Below are positions 42,546 to 54,556 of a stretch of 64,000 nucleotides of DNA, piece by piece. The notes below the pieces were generated by a model. The model was given only the letters and a program-made list of their open reading frames with translations. It did no database searches and was not told the DNA's origin. Source of the DNA: Lasiosphaeria ovina (taxonomy: Eukaryota; Ascomycota; Sordariomycetes; Sordariales; Lasiosphaeriaceae); contig JAULSN010000013.1 in NCBI GenBank assembly GCA_033439765.1, positions 496,001-560,000 of the forward strand, given 5' to 3'. Every line of letters starts with the position of its first letter. Positions within the stretch are counted from its first letter, which is position 1. A program made the translations under genes and the position numbers.

Positions 42546-45500
42546 ATGGAGAGACTCATGCAGCGGCTGGACCTCGACTCCGGGACAACCACACCTGTGT
42601 TAACGCCGCCCGAGTCCGTGGGAGATTGGGACACAGCGGATGAGGCGATCGATGTCTGTCCGGACTGCGCAGTTGCTCACATCCCGCGACGCATTGTGTG
42701 CTGTGTCGATGGCACCTGGATGGAGCCCGACGGCATGGCTGGCTTTCTAGCGGACAGCTTCCGGGGGAATGCCAGCAATGTCTTCCGTATATGGTGCTCT
42801 GTGAAAGAGGGTGTTGTCAAGGATGCGGATGGCAAATCATGGCAACAGGTGACGAGCCCGTTTTGCTGTGTCGCGCCTTTTTGGTTTGGGGTTCCTCTGT
42901 TGCTGACCAGACCTGCAGATTCGCAAGTACTGGAAGGGGCTGGGAGCTGAACTTGAATCTGTGCCGCGGCTCATTGCTGGAGTCCTTGGCAATGGCTTCG
43001 AGCAACTCATCTACAAGGTGTACAAGGTCAGCGAGGCTAGCCATAGCATGAGCCCAGGCAAGTACAACAGAGCATAGCTGACTGTCGTGCTCCAGTTCTG
43101 CGCCACATCCTGCTGTCCGTCGCGAGACGAGATCTTTCTGTTCGGCTTCAGCCGAGGTGCCTGTAAGCTGCCTTCCGCATAACAGCTAGTGTTCTGTCAG
43201 CTCTTCCTGGCGCTTACCATGCGATCGTACTTAGTCGTTGTCCGTGCCGTTGCAGGACTCTTCCAACACCTGCGCACTCTCAACCCCAGGGATCATGACT
43301 TCAATGACCTTTATGCGCAGGCGCTCAAGGTGTACCGTCACATCCGCAGCAAAAACGAGTTCCGTCAGCACGAGATATACCACCACATGTAAGTCATTCT
43401 CTGTTTTTACTTCCTTGTAGCCCCTGGCTGCTCACCAAACCAGCGTCGCGCACACTCTTGAGTCGCCGAAGATCCGTTTCCTCGGAGCCATCGACACAGT
43501 CAAGGCCGTGATTGACGAGAACCTTTATGACATATCGCACACGGCCAACACAGACCATGTGCGCCATGCCCTTGCTCTCCTGGAGCAGCGCTTCTTCTTC
43601 AAGTCCAGCACCTACAACCCGAGCCTGATGTCTCTGGGCGGCGGCCGCACGTGTATGGAGGCGTGGTTCCTCGGCGGCCACGGCAACCTGGGAGGTTCTC
43701 GCGAGGCCGACGGCTTATCTCTGTGGCCGCTGCAGTGGCTCCTCAGCGATGCCCAGTCTCACGCCGGCCTGGTTCTGGGGTTCCAAGCCCTGGATGGCGT
43801 CAATGTTCAGGACCCCCTTATCTATACAATGCCACGGGACACGCAGGAGGAGCACATCCGCCTGAGAGACGGCATGATTATTCGTATGTGGGATTTGACA
43901 GAGCAGTTTAGCGAGTCGAAGTTCCTGCCCGTTGTGTCGGTGGAGCGATCCAAGCTCGGTGAGCTGGCCGAGGTAGAACGCGAGATCCTGTCCAGAGATT
44001 CGGGATGTAAGTCAGATCTCTTCAACTTGCCCGTGCAGCATGGCTGACTGCTAACCCCTTTTGCGATCAGCCGGCTTCGTTCACCCGTCAGTCTTCTACC
44101 ACGACGACATGACGCCTCTCGGACTGATCTGGCTCAACCCACTCAAGAGCCGGCATGCGATCCGCGGCAACCGCAAGAGACTTGCCCTACAGTGGCACGA
44201 GCTCTTCTGGAACCGGGAGTTCAAGCAGAGGGTGGATCTGACGCTGAGACATGCCCGGGTGCTGGTCTGCGGTGCCTTTGGCGCTGGTAAGTCGGCGCTC
44301 ATCAACCTCGCGCTTGGCGAGAACGTCGCGGTCGAGAACGAGGAGTACACGCCGACGGACCACAACATTGAGCGCGAGCTGGCGTCGAGCTGCAGCCACT
44401 TCATCTTCCACGACTCATGCGGGTTCGAGCCGGGACAGCAGGATCACTTTGCCAAGGTGCAGGCGTTTCTCGACAGCCGGCGCCGGCAGACGACCTTCAC
44501 GAGCCAGCTGCACTGCGTGTGGTACTGTATCGGCGCGAGGCAGAGGCGCATCAGCACGTGCGACCAAGAGTTCTTCAGCCGCGTCGACTTCAATAGGGTC
44601 ACGGTCATCCTCGTGTTCACACAGAGCGACGACCTGCGGAACTCGTGCCCGCAGAAGGCCAGGGAGCGGTACCAGGCCCGCCACGGCGTCAGGCTGCCCG
44701 CCAGGGCGTCGCAGATTCCGCCTGACGTGCAGCAGGCGCTGGAGCGCCTGGAGGACGACATCTTCGAGGAGGAGAAGGCCATGAAGGTGGAGAAAGTCAA
44801 GGCGCTGCTGGGCGAGAAGGCCCGGAACCTGATGAGCGTGTTCGTCAGCAAGTACGACGAAGGTGCGCTTCCCTTTTCCGCCTTAGGTTCCGTTGCGACC
44901 ATCCCATCTCTTGACTATCATTCCATCATGCTAACACAAAAGGAACAAGACACCACCCCACTGACCACCCTCCTGACAACAACCGAGTCTCTGCTCCGCT
45001 CGCCCGTCATGCTCTCGATCCACAACGCCGCGGTGGCCAACCGGCTGGCATCGCTGCGCCCTGCCGCTGTGCAGGCCGTGCGGGCCATCGGACTCAAGGC
45101 GCGGTCCAAGCTGCTCAACCCGTTCGACTCGGACGCGGCGGCCGTGGTGTTCCGCTCGTTCCTGGCGCAGGCGCAGGTAGCGCTACGCGAGGTGCACAAG
45201 CCGCTCAAGCTCCGGAGCGACGTGCAGTTCACCGACTTTGACAAGCTCTTTGCAGACCTGTACGTCGAGCGGTCGCGCGGGTCGCCACTGGCGCAGTTCC
45301 TTGGCACCTCGGTGGGCACGGCGGGCGCGCTTGCGCTTACGGAGCTCTTCGCCGCCGCGAGCATCCCCATCCTCGGCCCGCTGGCGCTGGTCGGCGGCGG
45401 GCTCGCCGTGGCAGCAACAGTGGTGCTCTTCACGAGGACCAAGGAGATCCTCGTGCAGTGCGCGCTGCTGCTCCTCGCCTACGAGAGGCTGGTCTGGTTT

Positions 45501-45671
45501 GGCGTAGTGGACGTCAGCGAAGAGATGGTCTCGCGCGCTGTCATTGAGGTGCTCAAGATCAGTCCCGACGTGGAGGCGAGGGTGCATGACGAGGTCAAGT
45601 TAATTGGGAGCGATGACTGGAGGAAGATCTTGACCGAGACGGTGGAGGAGTTTAGATATCGGGGAGCTTAG
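42546..45671 (+). CDS. DUF2235 (Tle1-like) alpha/beta-hydrolase fused to a P-loop GTPase-like domain and a hydrophobic C-terminal segment
   Basis: Seven exons: 42546-42848, 42919-43026, 43096-43162, 43235-43388, 43444-44006, 44071-44862 and 44950-45671; 902 residues. The DUF2235 part has IVCCVDGTW near residue 54, the nucleophile elbow GFSRG (Ser156), GAIDTVKA (Asp228) and FLGGHGNLGG (His290). This is the triad layout of Tle1-type phospholipases and related fungal proteins. From about residue 460 follows a G domain: P-loop GAFGAGKS, a DSCG switch, and FTQSDD in place of NKxD. The C-terminus has a Gly/Ala-rich hydrophobic stretch (TSVGTAGALALTELFAAASI, then LALVGGGLAVAATVVLF) that could insert in membranes. 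The last intron (87 bp) is in phase and might be retained. No stop interrupts the frame. Substrate and role are unknown. Confidence 0.88.
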
Positions 45672-46858
45672 GAGCATCAGGGCGGTGTGTGCCTGTCTGT
45701 GTCTCACGGGCTAACGACGGCAAGAAACCTAAGATGTGGGGAGGTTCAAAGAAGAACGCTTCGTACGGGTTGAATAGACCCTATTAAGTATTATACATTC
45801 CAGGATGACAAACGCTCACTCCAAATTCCCGAACAGCAGACCAAGCCGGCTACCTTAGTTCAGGCGCACCAAGATGAGATCGTCAATCCACACATTATTC
45901 GTCCTCACCGAGCTGCCAACAGGCGTCAGAGCTTTGCCGCCTATGCTGATCAGCAACGTCACCTGCGACGTGACGGCCGTGAAGGTAGGGACCTCTCGGT
46001 CCACTGGTAGGCGGGCGTGTTGCGCATCTGGACGGGGTCGAAGTCCGTCTGCGCGTTGGGGAGCAAGACGTACTGGTACAGTGGGAGCGCACAAGCCACT
46101 AAAACAGGGAACCCCTCTCAGAAGGGAAAAATCGAAATTGAGCCAAGTACTCTGGCGGGCTGGATGATGTACATTTCCATACAATTGAAGAAAGAACCAA
46201 GCACTGCAGCAGTAGTCTCATTGGAAAGCAAGTAAAACTGCCACAAGCCGTCTTAAGAGTCTTTTCAGGAGACAGGCACATTGTGGCAGCACGTCTACCT
46301 AAATATGCCGCCCAGTTCCCGGATCCTGGCGCTGGTCCCAACTCCGGGTCGCATTGTGAAGCCGTGAAATTGCTGCCCGCGCCGAGTATTTGGTGTGTAA
46401 AATGGACTTCGAGGTGTACATGCGACCGTGTTTTGGGGTACTTCTTGGGTGGCCGAGGGTGCCAGATTTGGCGGGTCGCAGGCTAGCCAAAACTGGCGTC
46501 CAGGACAGCAAAACACAGAACTATCTTTGGAAGGCAAGCTATGGATGTCACCTGACCAGGTGCACGGGTCGTGATTGCCCACGCAGACAGGTTGCCCCGC
46601 CAGCACCTCTCTCCCCGCCCTGATTCAATTGGCGTCATCGTGCCCGCCTGAAGAAAGAACTCCAATCAATCCAATATCACTCAACAATTTACGGTACGTA
46701 TAGGAATTTGTGACAGACCATCTCGGCATTCATCACGCACTTTGCGATATTTCGTCACCTTATTCGGCAGTGTCAGAATTGGTTCTCTAGAACCACCTTC
46801 CATCACTACTTCAATTCCTGTCGACATCGCTGCACTCGCTGCAGCCAACACAAAGACG
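45672..46858. other. Intergenic with a degraded gene end
   Basis: Apart from the remnant at 45.86-46.08 kb no gene is seen. The last 100 bp are the 5' region of the polymerase subunit gene. Confidence 0.4.
45855..46083 (-). pseudogene. C-terminal remnant with carbohydrate-binding-like ending
   Basis: The minus frame ends FTAVTSQVTLLISIGG then NNVWIDDLILVRLN and a stop. This resembles the last strands of galactose-binding-like beta-sandwich domains of secreted fungal proteins. Just upstream the plausible sequence (DPVQMRNTPAYQW) is in another frame, so a frameshift separates them. No start, signal peptide or upstream body is found. Confidence 0.35.
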
Positions 46859-47544
46859 ATGCCGGTGACACGCAAATCCACCCGCTCGTCGGGTCCTCCG
46901 AAGGGACAGTCGACGCTCAGCTTCAACCACCGCGTCACCAAGAGCGTACCGAAGTCTGCAAAGGACTCGCTGTTGAAGCCCTCTTCTCTCTCCAAGGAGA
47001 TACCTCCAGAACCCGAAGCAGATAGCCCACCGCAGACGACCGATATCGAGGTCGAGAAGGAAGAGGCGCCTCAGCAGGTGAAGCAGGAGTCGTCCGAGGA
47101 GGCCGCGGAGAAGTCCGACGCAGAGTTCAGGGCGGACAGGATCAGCGACGCCTCGATCGAGCGGTACTGGGGAAAGATCGAGGCGTCGCGGCAGGCCAGG
47201 GCGACGCACAGAAAGCACACTGAAGGCTTGACGACGGGCGAGAAGCTGCTGCGGTATTTCGATGTCAGCTCACAGTATGGGGTACGTCCTGATTCCTCTC
47301 CTCCTTGCGCTTGTCTACCAATTGCGCTTCTTGTCTCGAAGCCGCTGCTTGAATGCTAATACTTAATCGGCAGCCGTGCATTGGCATTGATCGTACCAAG
47401 CGGTGGCAGCGGGCAGAGAAGCTGGGGTTGAACCCGCCCATTGAAGTTCTCGCCGTTCTTCGCAAGGACGAATCAAAGGGAGATGCCAAAATTGAGCGAG
47501 CCCACATGGACGAGATTCTTAACTCTACCGCGATCGGTGTCTGA
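46859..47544 (+). CDS. CDM1: DNA polymerase delta subunit 4 (Cdm1/POLD4)
   Basis: Two exons, 46859-47281 and 47374-47544 (92-bp intron, GTACGT donor), 197 residues. The start MPVTRKSTRSSGPPKGQ is followed by QSTLSF, which fits a PCNA-interacting motif as in the family. A variable acidic region precedes the conserved C-terminal fold: ASIERYWGKIEASRQ, EKLLRYFDVSSQYG-PCIGIDR, KRWQRAEKLGLNPPIEVLAV. The subunit stabilises polymerase delta in lagging-strand synthesis and repair. The splice joins SQYG to PCIG, as expected. Upstream in-frame codons lack a better ATG. Confidence 0.9.
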
Positions 47545-47823
47545 TGAATTCGTACGGGTGATCTTTTGCGATCTTTTACGATCTGGGGTCTATGATGTAC
47601 GATGATTTTTTGCAGGGATTTTGGGCGTTTGTTCAGCGTTGGATTGGTGGGTCTGGTCTGGGCTCTGGAATCGGATTACCGCCGCTTGGCTTCGTGCTTT
47701 TCTTCGTTTCGCTATAGTCCTGGGTACCCCATGATATGTCTGGAAGGCATGCAAGCGAACAGTTTAGAAGCAAAGTACCAGTATACCCATGAACTAACGA
47801 CGGTTGACAGATTTGCGTCTTGC

Positions 47824-49349
47824 CTAGTACCAAATACTCCGTGTTCGGTGGTGCGGGATGCTCTCCAGCCCTTCCAGTTCCATCTTCTTCATTGTGTCAT
47901 ACAGAAAGAAGTCGATAAGCACGGCGTTGATCTTTGTGCCGGGGTGCTGCTTCAGAATCTCCCTCCGGATCAACTCTACACACCATATACTGCAGGCTGA
48001 TTGTAACACAGGACGTTAGTAAAAATTGCTGGCCCTTGTTTGCATGCCACGAAGTGTGTATAGGGTGGTACTTACCTCTTAGTTGCATTTCCCAGCTTCG
48101 TCCTTGGGGGATCTCCCGCTTGGCTCGGACAGCTGCGTCCAAAGGAGGGCTGTAGGCCAGACACCCCATGCTATTGAGAATTTGCGGCACCCGGTAGTCG
48201 GCGAACATGGTGATCTTATCAATGTCCTGGAAGGCGCCGTAGCTGGTGCCCTCGAAGCACGCCCAAAGATCGGCAACCAGAATCTGGGCCCGTTTGAGGA
48301 AGCGAATTGGCTTGCGCCGCCCCTCGAACCGATGCTCGTCCCGGAAGCATCTAAAGTCACGAGCCAGCAGGTTGACAAGAGCAGCAGCCGAGCCATTCGC
48401 TTCGGATATCAGGTTCACGGGGTGGCATTTGTATTTCTAGCACCACGCTGGGGTTAATTTTGAACTACGCTTTAGACACGGGACATTGGGGCGAGCTCAG
48501 GAGTACCGTACGCACCACGCAACTACAATAGGAAGATTGTGATAGGAGATGGAAGAGACGAGCAAAGATGCAAAACATACTTGATAGAGAACGGTGCCCG
48601 CTTCACGCAGGCAGGCAAGCCGTTCTTTCAGCAGCGGCATCTCTTCATCTGTGCTGGATCTGAAGACATGCTTCAAAACATCCAAGGTGCACTCCTCTTC
48701 GTCTTGCCAAAAATGTGAGTCCGTGATGGGAATTCCTTGAGGTCACGGTTGGTCAATTTTCAGGTTCCCTCGGCAAAGGGATGTGTGTCACGCTGTGGAA
48801 GGTGCTGCATCGGACACGCGTACAGAGGGCAACACGATGGAGCAAATGGCCGTGTAGAGCAGCGCTGCGTGGCAGCACAGCTTGGGCAAGAAGCCCGAGA
48901 CAGACACCAAACGCCCCCTTGGCAGACGAAAACACACCTTCATCTAAGGCCCTCTGCAGGGCAGCTACCAAACTCCAGTACCCGGTCCACCGTTTGTCGC
49001 GGTAAGACACAGCGAACCGGTCGGCGTCGGGCTTCTCGGACCAAAAAGAGAAGTTGAGCAGGTCCACGGTGAAAATGAAAGCGACGGTGGCCTCGTCCTT
49101 GGCTTTCGGGTGCAGCTCGTGGGCAGACCACTTGGCGGCCGAGTACTCCTGCTGCTGCATCTGGGCATAGATGGCGGCGGCGGCATTCTTGCACGACCGC
49201 ATGTCCAGCGCGACGTCGATTGAGTTGTCGCAGACATACTCGGCACTCTCCAGAACTCCCGTTTCGGGGTCCTCGCTGAGCGTCAGCTTCCCCTGGAGGT
49301 GCTGCCGCAGGAGGGCCAGCAGTTCGGGATCTGCCTCGTCGTCCGACAT
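47824..49349 (-). CDS. Queuosine salvage protein (queuosine 5'-phosphate N-glycosylase, DUF2419)
   Basis: Four exons: 49349-48938, 48735-48581, 48436-48076 and 47996-47824 (introns 202, 144 and 79 bp), 366 residues. Conserved blocks appear in order: AEYVCDNSIDVALDMRS, WSAHELHPKAKDEATVAF, LLNFSFWSEKPD, YWSLVAALQRALDEG, EMPLLKERLACLREAG, KRAQILVADLWACFEG, ITMFADYRVPQILNSMG, SIWCVELIRREIL and DFFLYDTMKKME. The enzyme releases queuine from queuosine 5'-phosphate so the base can be put into tRNA. An in-frame ATG 17 codons upstream (49400) is an alternative start. It is convergent with the polymerase delta subunit gene. Confidence 0.92.
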
Positions 49350-50007
49350 CGCGGCGAGACTGAGTGAGTGAGGGGCGCTTTCGGAACTGCTGTTGGGCAC
49401 ACACTGCCTGAAAGTGCTCGAGGCAAAAGAGATGCCCCAAAGAACAAAACAACAAGAAACAAAAAAGGAACTGTGTAGCTGGGGAAACTGCTAGCCACCT
49501 GGCGGAAGTCTTGTATTTTGTGGATTTTAAGAGGGAACAGGCATTGTGAAGAGAGCGCCAAGCATCCAGCCTGATGAGGAAAGGGCTGTGCGACTGGCGA
49601 TAGCATAGCATGGAGACAGACAGGGGCTCAGCGAACCAGGATGCCAAGACGGCCGCCAATAGGGGCCGCTCGCGTATTCCCTCCCGCTTGCCTGGCGGGA
49701 AGGTGCCCCCCCCCAGGCACAGCAACCCCTAACGTTTAGCGCAGTTACCCGCTATCGCTGATGGGTGCCAGCACTTTCCAACTGATGATGCGCGTGGTCG
49801 AACCGCAAGTTTTGGTAATGCGACAACATTTTATCCCACCATCCGCACCTCACCTCGGACAAGGCTGGAGCCAACCTACCACTTCTGAACCGACAAGCTT
49901 CTGAGTCAAAGTATTGCTGTCGGCGGCGTGCGTCGGATTCCGAATTTTCTTCTCTCTCTGAACGCACACACCTCCATGACAGCACTTTGAACCGCCTCCT
50001 TTTCGCG
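49350..50007. promoter_or_regulatory. Divergent promoter region of the queuosine salvage gene and uba2
   Basis: About 660 bp between opposed start codons. It has CT-rich parts and a C-run near 49.71 kb. No gene is seen. Confidence 0.4.
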
Positions 50008-52497
50008 ATGGAGTCTCACCTAAACGGCAGCACTGCTGCTGTTGCGCCCGTCAGCTCGTCAGCCCAGACCGGGGATAGCTTCAATTCGCAGTCTCTTGGC
50101 CGCGGCCTGAATGCGCACGTAAAGCAGGTGCGTAAACACATGGCAATTGCGTATTCCAAAAACCTCCACCTCCACTGAAAGCGTCGCCAACGAGTCCCTC
50201 TCCGGACCATCAAACTCTCCCGCCCAAGCCCGCGCCGCGCCGCGCCGCGCCGTGCTCTCGCGCAACCCCCCAGACAACACCTCCTTCCTCACACCCCGCC
50301 TCCCACATAAATTCTCTACTCTATCAATGCACCGTTGGTTTTGCGCGCATGATTCTACACCGCACGACCGTAGAAATGGATGCTGAAACGGATTCTCCGC
50401 TGACTCTCGTGGGACAGGCGCGCGTGCTCATGGTCGGCGCTGGCGGTATCGGATGCGAGCTACTGAAGGACCTCGTCTTGACCGGCTTTGGAGAGGTCCA
50501 CATTGTCGACCTGGATACCATCGACTTGAGCAACCTCAACCGGCAGTTCCTGTTCCGACACGAACACATAAAAAAGTCAAAAGCCCTGGTACGTGGTGGA
50601 TGTATCGAGCTCAGACAATGGGGGCGGGGGGGGGCGGTTGTGCTGACAACATCTGATTTTAGGTCGCCAAAGAGGCAGCGCAAAGATTCAACCCAGAAGT
50701 CAAGATCGTGGCACACCATGCGAACATCAAGGACTCCGAGTTTAACATCGAGTGGTTCGGCGGCTTTACGATAGTGTTCAATGCGCTGGATAACCTGGAC
50801 GCGCGGCGGCATGTGAACAAAATGTGCCTGGCAGCTAATGTTCCGCTGATCGAGAGCGGGACGACAGGCTTCAACGGCCAGGTCCAGGTTATCAAGAAGG
50901 GTGTTACTGCATGCTACGACTGCTCGCCAAAAGAGACACCCAAGTCGTTTCCGGTGTGCACAATTCGGAGCACGCCAAGCCAGCCGATTCACTGCATCGT
51001 GTGGGGAAAGAGCTACTTGCTGAATGAGATCTTTGGCTTGAGCGAGGATGAGTCCGCCTTCGACCGCTCAGCGGACGCCGAGAACGCCCAGGAGATTGAG
51101 GAGCTGAAGAGGGAGTCAGAGGCCCTCCGAAAGATCCGGCAGTCAGTGGGCACGCCTGAATTCCCGCAGATGCTTTTCGACAAGATCTTCAAGACGGATG
51201 TCATTCGATTGAGGTCAATGGAGGACATGTGGAAGTCGAGGAAGCCTCCGGAGCCGCTCGACTACCGAAGCCTGGTGGAGAAGTCATCAGCAGAGATCGC
51301 GGACAAGGACGCCGTGTTGAAAAATGGGCAAAAGATCTGGTCGCTGGAGGAGAACCTTGTTGTCTTCAACGACAGTCTCGATCGCCTAAGCAAGCGTGTC
51401 CTAGATATGAAAGCCGCCCAGAACGGTTCGGCCCAAGATGCAATCATCACCTTTGACAAAGATGACGAAGACACGCTCGACTTTGTTGCCGCCAGCGCAA
51501 ACATCAGGTCGACTCTTTTTGGCATTGAGCGCAAGTCAAAGTTTGACATCAAACAGATGGCTGGCAACATTATTCCCGCCATCGCCACAACCAATGCAAT
51601 CGTGGCGGGCCTCTGTGTTCTTGAATCGTTCAAGGTTCTCAGGGGAGAATATGACCAGGCAAAAGAGGTGTGCAATTATTTAACACCAAGTAGCCCTGCC
51701 TTCACCATCAACCGTTTATTAACTCTTGGATCTTAGGTTTTCCTAACCCCTTTCGCGTCTGCCCGTCTTCTGGCTTCGGACAGGTCGAGAGAGCCGAACC
51801 CAGATTGCCCAGTTTGCAACGTGTTCCAAACGCGTGCTTACGTCGATCTGTCGCGAGCGACGCTCAGCGACCTTGTCGAGGACTTTCTCAAACTGGACCT
51901 GGGTTACGGCGAGAAGGAAATCTCCGTCTCCAGCGACGTTGGCATTCTCTACGACCCGGATGAGACGGATAATCTAGACAAGAAACTGACGGATCTTGGT
52001 ACATCGCGGTCCATCCATTCAACACGTCTACAACGGCTAATATAATCTGCAGGCATCACGCCAGACTCGTTCTTAACAATCACAGACGAGGATGACGAAG
52101 ACCCATACGTTAATGTCGTACTCGCCATCCAAGAGTCGTAAGTCTCACCGTCACATATGGCTGTAGGCCCACTGCTGATTCTTGTTACAGAAAGGATGTT
52201 TTACAAGGCAAGCCCATCACCGGGGCCTGGTCGGACGAGATACGCATTCCCACGAAGCCAAAAACAGCACCCGCGCCAGAATTCAACAGCAACGGGCAAG
52301 AGAACGGAAAGCATGCCCCTAACGGCGATGTTTCCGAGTCCGTGCCGGCCAAGCGGTCGTACGTGGACGACCCCGAGGAGGGCTCAATAGCCAAGAAGGC
52401 AAAGCTTGCTTCCACAGCGCCTGCGCCTGATGCAGACGACGACGTCGTCATCATCGTTGACGGCGGAAGCGGCGCTATCGTCATTGACGATGACTGA
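50008..52497 (+). CDS. UBA2: SUMO-activating enzyme E1 catalytic subunit Uba2
   Basis: Six exons: 50008-50127, 50418-50588, 50663-51667, 51737-51998, 52053-52137 and 52191-52497; 649 residues. The ThiF/Rossmann start reads [19 protein letters not shown], then [23 protein letters not shown] pair and a later CPVC pair fit the structural zinc site. The catalytic cysteine is Cys196 in FPVCTIRS. An adenylation-related [15 protein letters not shown] segment and the ubiquitin-fold part ([15 protein letters not shown]) follow. The acidic tail [11 protein letters not shown] fits a SUMO-interacting or nuclear-localisation region. With Aos1 it activates SUMO and passes it to Ubc9 in the nucleus. The first intron is unusually long (290 bp) for this window. 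Confidence 0.95.
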
Positions 52498-52567
52498 GAG
52501 CCGCGTTTTCCCAGCTGGATTACTCGTCCATGTACTACTAACGGCAGCTGGTTGGGTTGGGGTCTCA

Positions 52568-53863
52568 TCAACCGGCACTGAGACCGCCGTCGACATTGAG
52601 AATGCAATTATTTGCATAGGTGTTATTTGCAAGAAACACGGCAGCATCAGCGACCTCCTGCGGCAAACCGAAACGATGCAGCGGGATGGCACGCTTGAGG
52701 ATGTCTGTTTCAATTTCTATATGGCATGTACGGGTTAGCCTTGTGGCAATGTACAAGTTAAATAAATAGTTTTCTGGTTTCTGCGACGGAGAAGTCCACT
52801 ACAGGGTTGATCTTGGGTTGATCTTGGGAAGGTAGAACGGGGCATGGTTGCCGAGGCGGCACGCAGTTGGGGACACAAGAAGGTTGGATCGCGGGCTCAG
52901 CCCAGCACCGCTTGCTTACCGGTTGTCATGGGTGTCAAGATATATCCAGGAACAATAGCATTGACTCTGACGCCGAAATGCCCGTATTCGATGGCAAGGG
53001 TTCCGGTTAGACCTGTTGCGAGTCCGTTTATGGACGCGTGGCTGTTAGATACCGGAATTCTTTCTCTACAACTCTAAACCAACTTTCCGCCTGATGACTC
53101 TGGAAACGGGGGTCTCTTATTAATATGCGTGCAAAGGGTATATATAAACGTACCGAGCAGCGCTGCCTTCGTGGCGCCGTAGATGGCCGAGCCAGAGTGT
53201 GCCTTGACTGCCAGCAGGCTCGAGACGTTGATGATGCAGCCACTCTTCCGCCTCAGCATGGGCTTTCCAACGGCCTTGCAGCCCCAGATGGCACCGGTTA
53301 GGTTCGTGTTCACGATATCCATGACCTCGCTGGGCTCCGTCTTGACGAGCAGCGACTTCTGGGTGATGCCAGCGCAGTTGACGAGGATGTCGATCTTGTC
53401 CTGTGTCAATGGCTTATAATCAGCATGCAAGGCACTGACGACGTGAGCGGCAGTCAAGTCCAAGGCAACTTGAAGGCCAGGGGGCAAGGGGCCTTACGTG
53501 CTCCTTCGCCACGTCTTTCCACTGCTCAAAGCTTGTGACATCAAGAACGGCCGATGAGAATATCTGGCGGTGCGGATCTCTATCCTTCCCATCGGCATCT
53601 TGAGATATTCCAGAAGCGGAAGATGAAGTTGGGGTTCCCGACCGAGCCACAAGCGCTGCGAGTCTGACGTGTGGAAAGGGCTTGACGCTCTGTATCCCGC
53701 TCAAGGCACGCTCGAGCTTGGCCTTGCTCCGGCCCAGCAGCACCACGCTGGCGCCCTCCTGGGCGAACCGAGTCGCGATGGCAAAGCCTATGCCGCCCGT
53801 CGCGCCCGTGATGGCCGCAGTCTTGCCCACCAGCGACGGCAGCGCTCTTATTGCGTGCTCCAT
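52568..53863 (-). CDS. Short-chain dehydrogenase, FabG/OAR1-like 3-oxoacyl-ACP reductase
   Basis: Four exons: 53863-53498, 53400-53154, 53012-52920 and 52716-52568 (introns 97, 141 and 203 bp), 284 residues. The NADP site is TGATGGIGFAIATRF; NCAGI, the Ser in NVSSLLA and the YGATK pair supply the active site. The end reads PLHRFGLPQEVADAAVFLAN and NCILNVDGGLSAG, the usual FabG finish. Yeast OAR1 makes mitochondrial fatty acids needed for lipoate; the same role is likely but the targeting signal is not obvious. The gene is convergent with uba2, with only 70 bp between the stops. Confidence 0.87.
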
Positions 53864-54556
53864 TGTTGTAGGAATAAGCTCAGGTTGCTACTTATGGCCC
53901 GAATCCATCTCAAGCCTTAACGTGAGAATTTGTACGTAGGTATCTCCAGCTTTAGTCAATGGGCAGTGAAGCCTGAAATGATAGCTGATGATGTGTGTGT
54001 TGCAGTGAGAATTAGCTAAGATTGTATCAAAATTCCGTACGCCGTATTCCGTATTCCGTACCGATATTGCGACACCCCGTAAAGACGGGATAGCTGTTGG
54101 TGCAGCTTATTTCCGCCCCGAGCGGTAGGGTGTCCGCAGACCCCATCGATTGGGCCCTCTCAACCTAGTGCATATATGTACAGTACGAAGGAACCTTGAG
54201 ACCCCTCCTTAGCCTTTGCAGTGGATCTCAGTCTGCAGCCAGATTCGAGAATGGACCTCTGGTAGCTTTCTCTTTCTCTGTTACCCTCGTTCCTTGAGGC
54301 TCAATCCGTATCTGCCAACCGACGGGAAATACTAAACCTATGTGGTAGTCTCTAGAATGCCCTGATGCATACCTCTTCTCCTGTTCGTGGACCAATTTTG
54401 CTCGCATCGCCCGTCAATGCCGACCACGACCGCGCGTTCCCGTTCTGCAAGCACGACATCCATACCTCCCGTACCGATCCTAGACCTAGACCTAGATTTT
54501 GCTTTCCGGCGACACGTCCGACTTGACCACCTCGGACTTGCACCTGCAGCGCCTCC
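53864..54556. promoter_or_regulatory. Divergent promoter region of the reductase and LCB phosphatase genes
   Basis: About 690 bp. It holds a short direct repeat of ccgtattccgta near 54.04 kb. No gene is seen. Confidence 0.4.

Noticed and set aside
44061..44070. Start of a separate GTPase gene near 44061
   Set aside because: The codon is TTG inside a spliceable intron (44007-44070). Exon 5 joins exon 6 in frame with continuous DUF2235 homology, so it is one gene.
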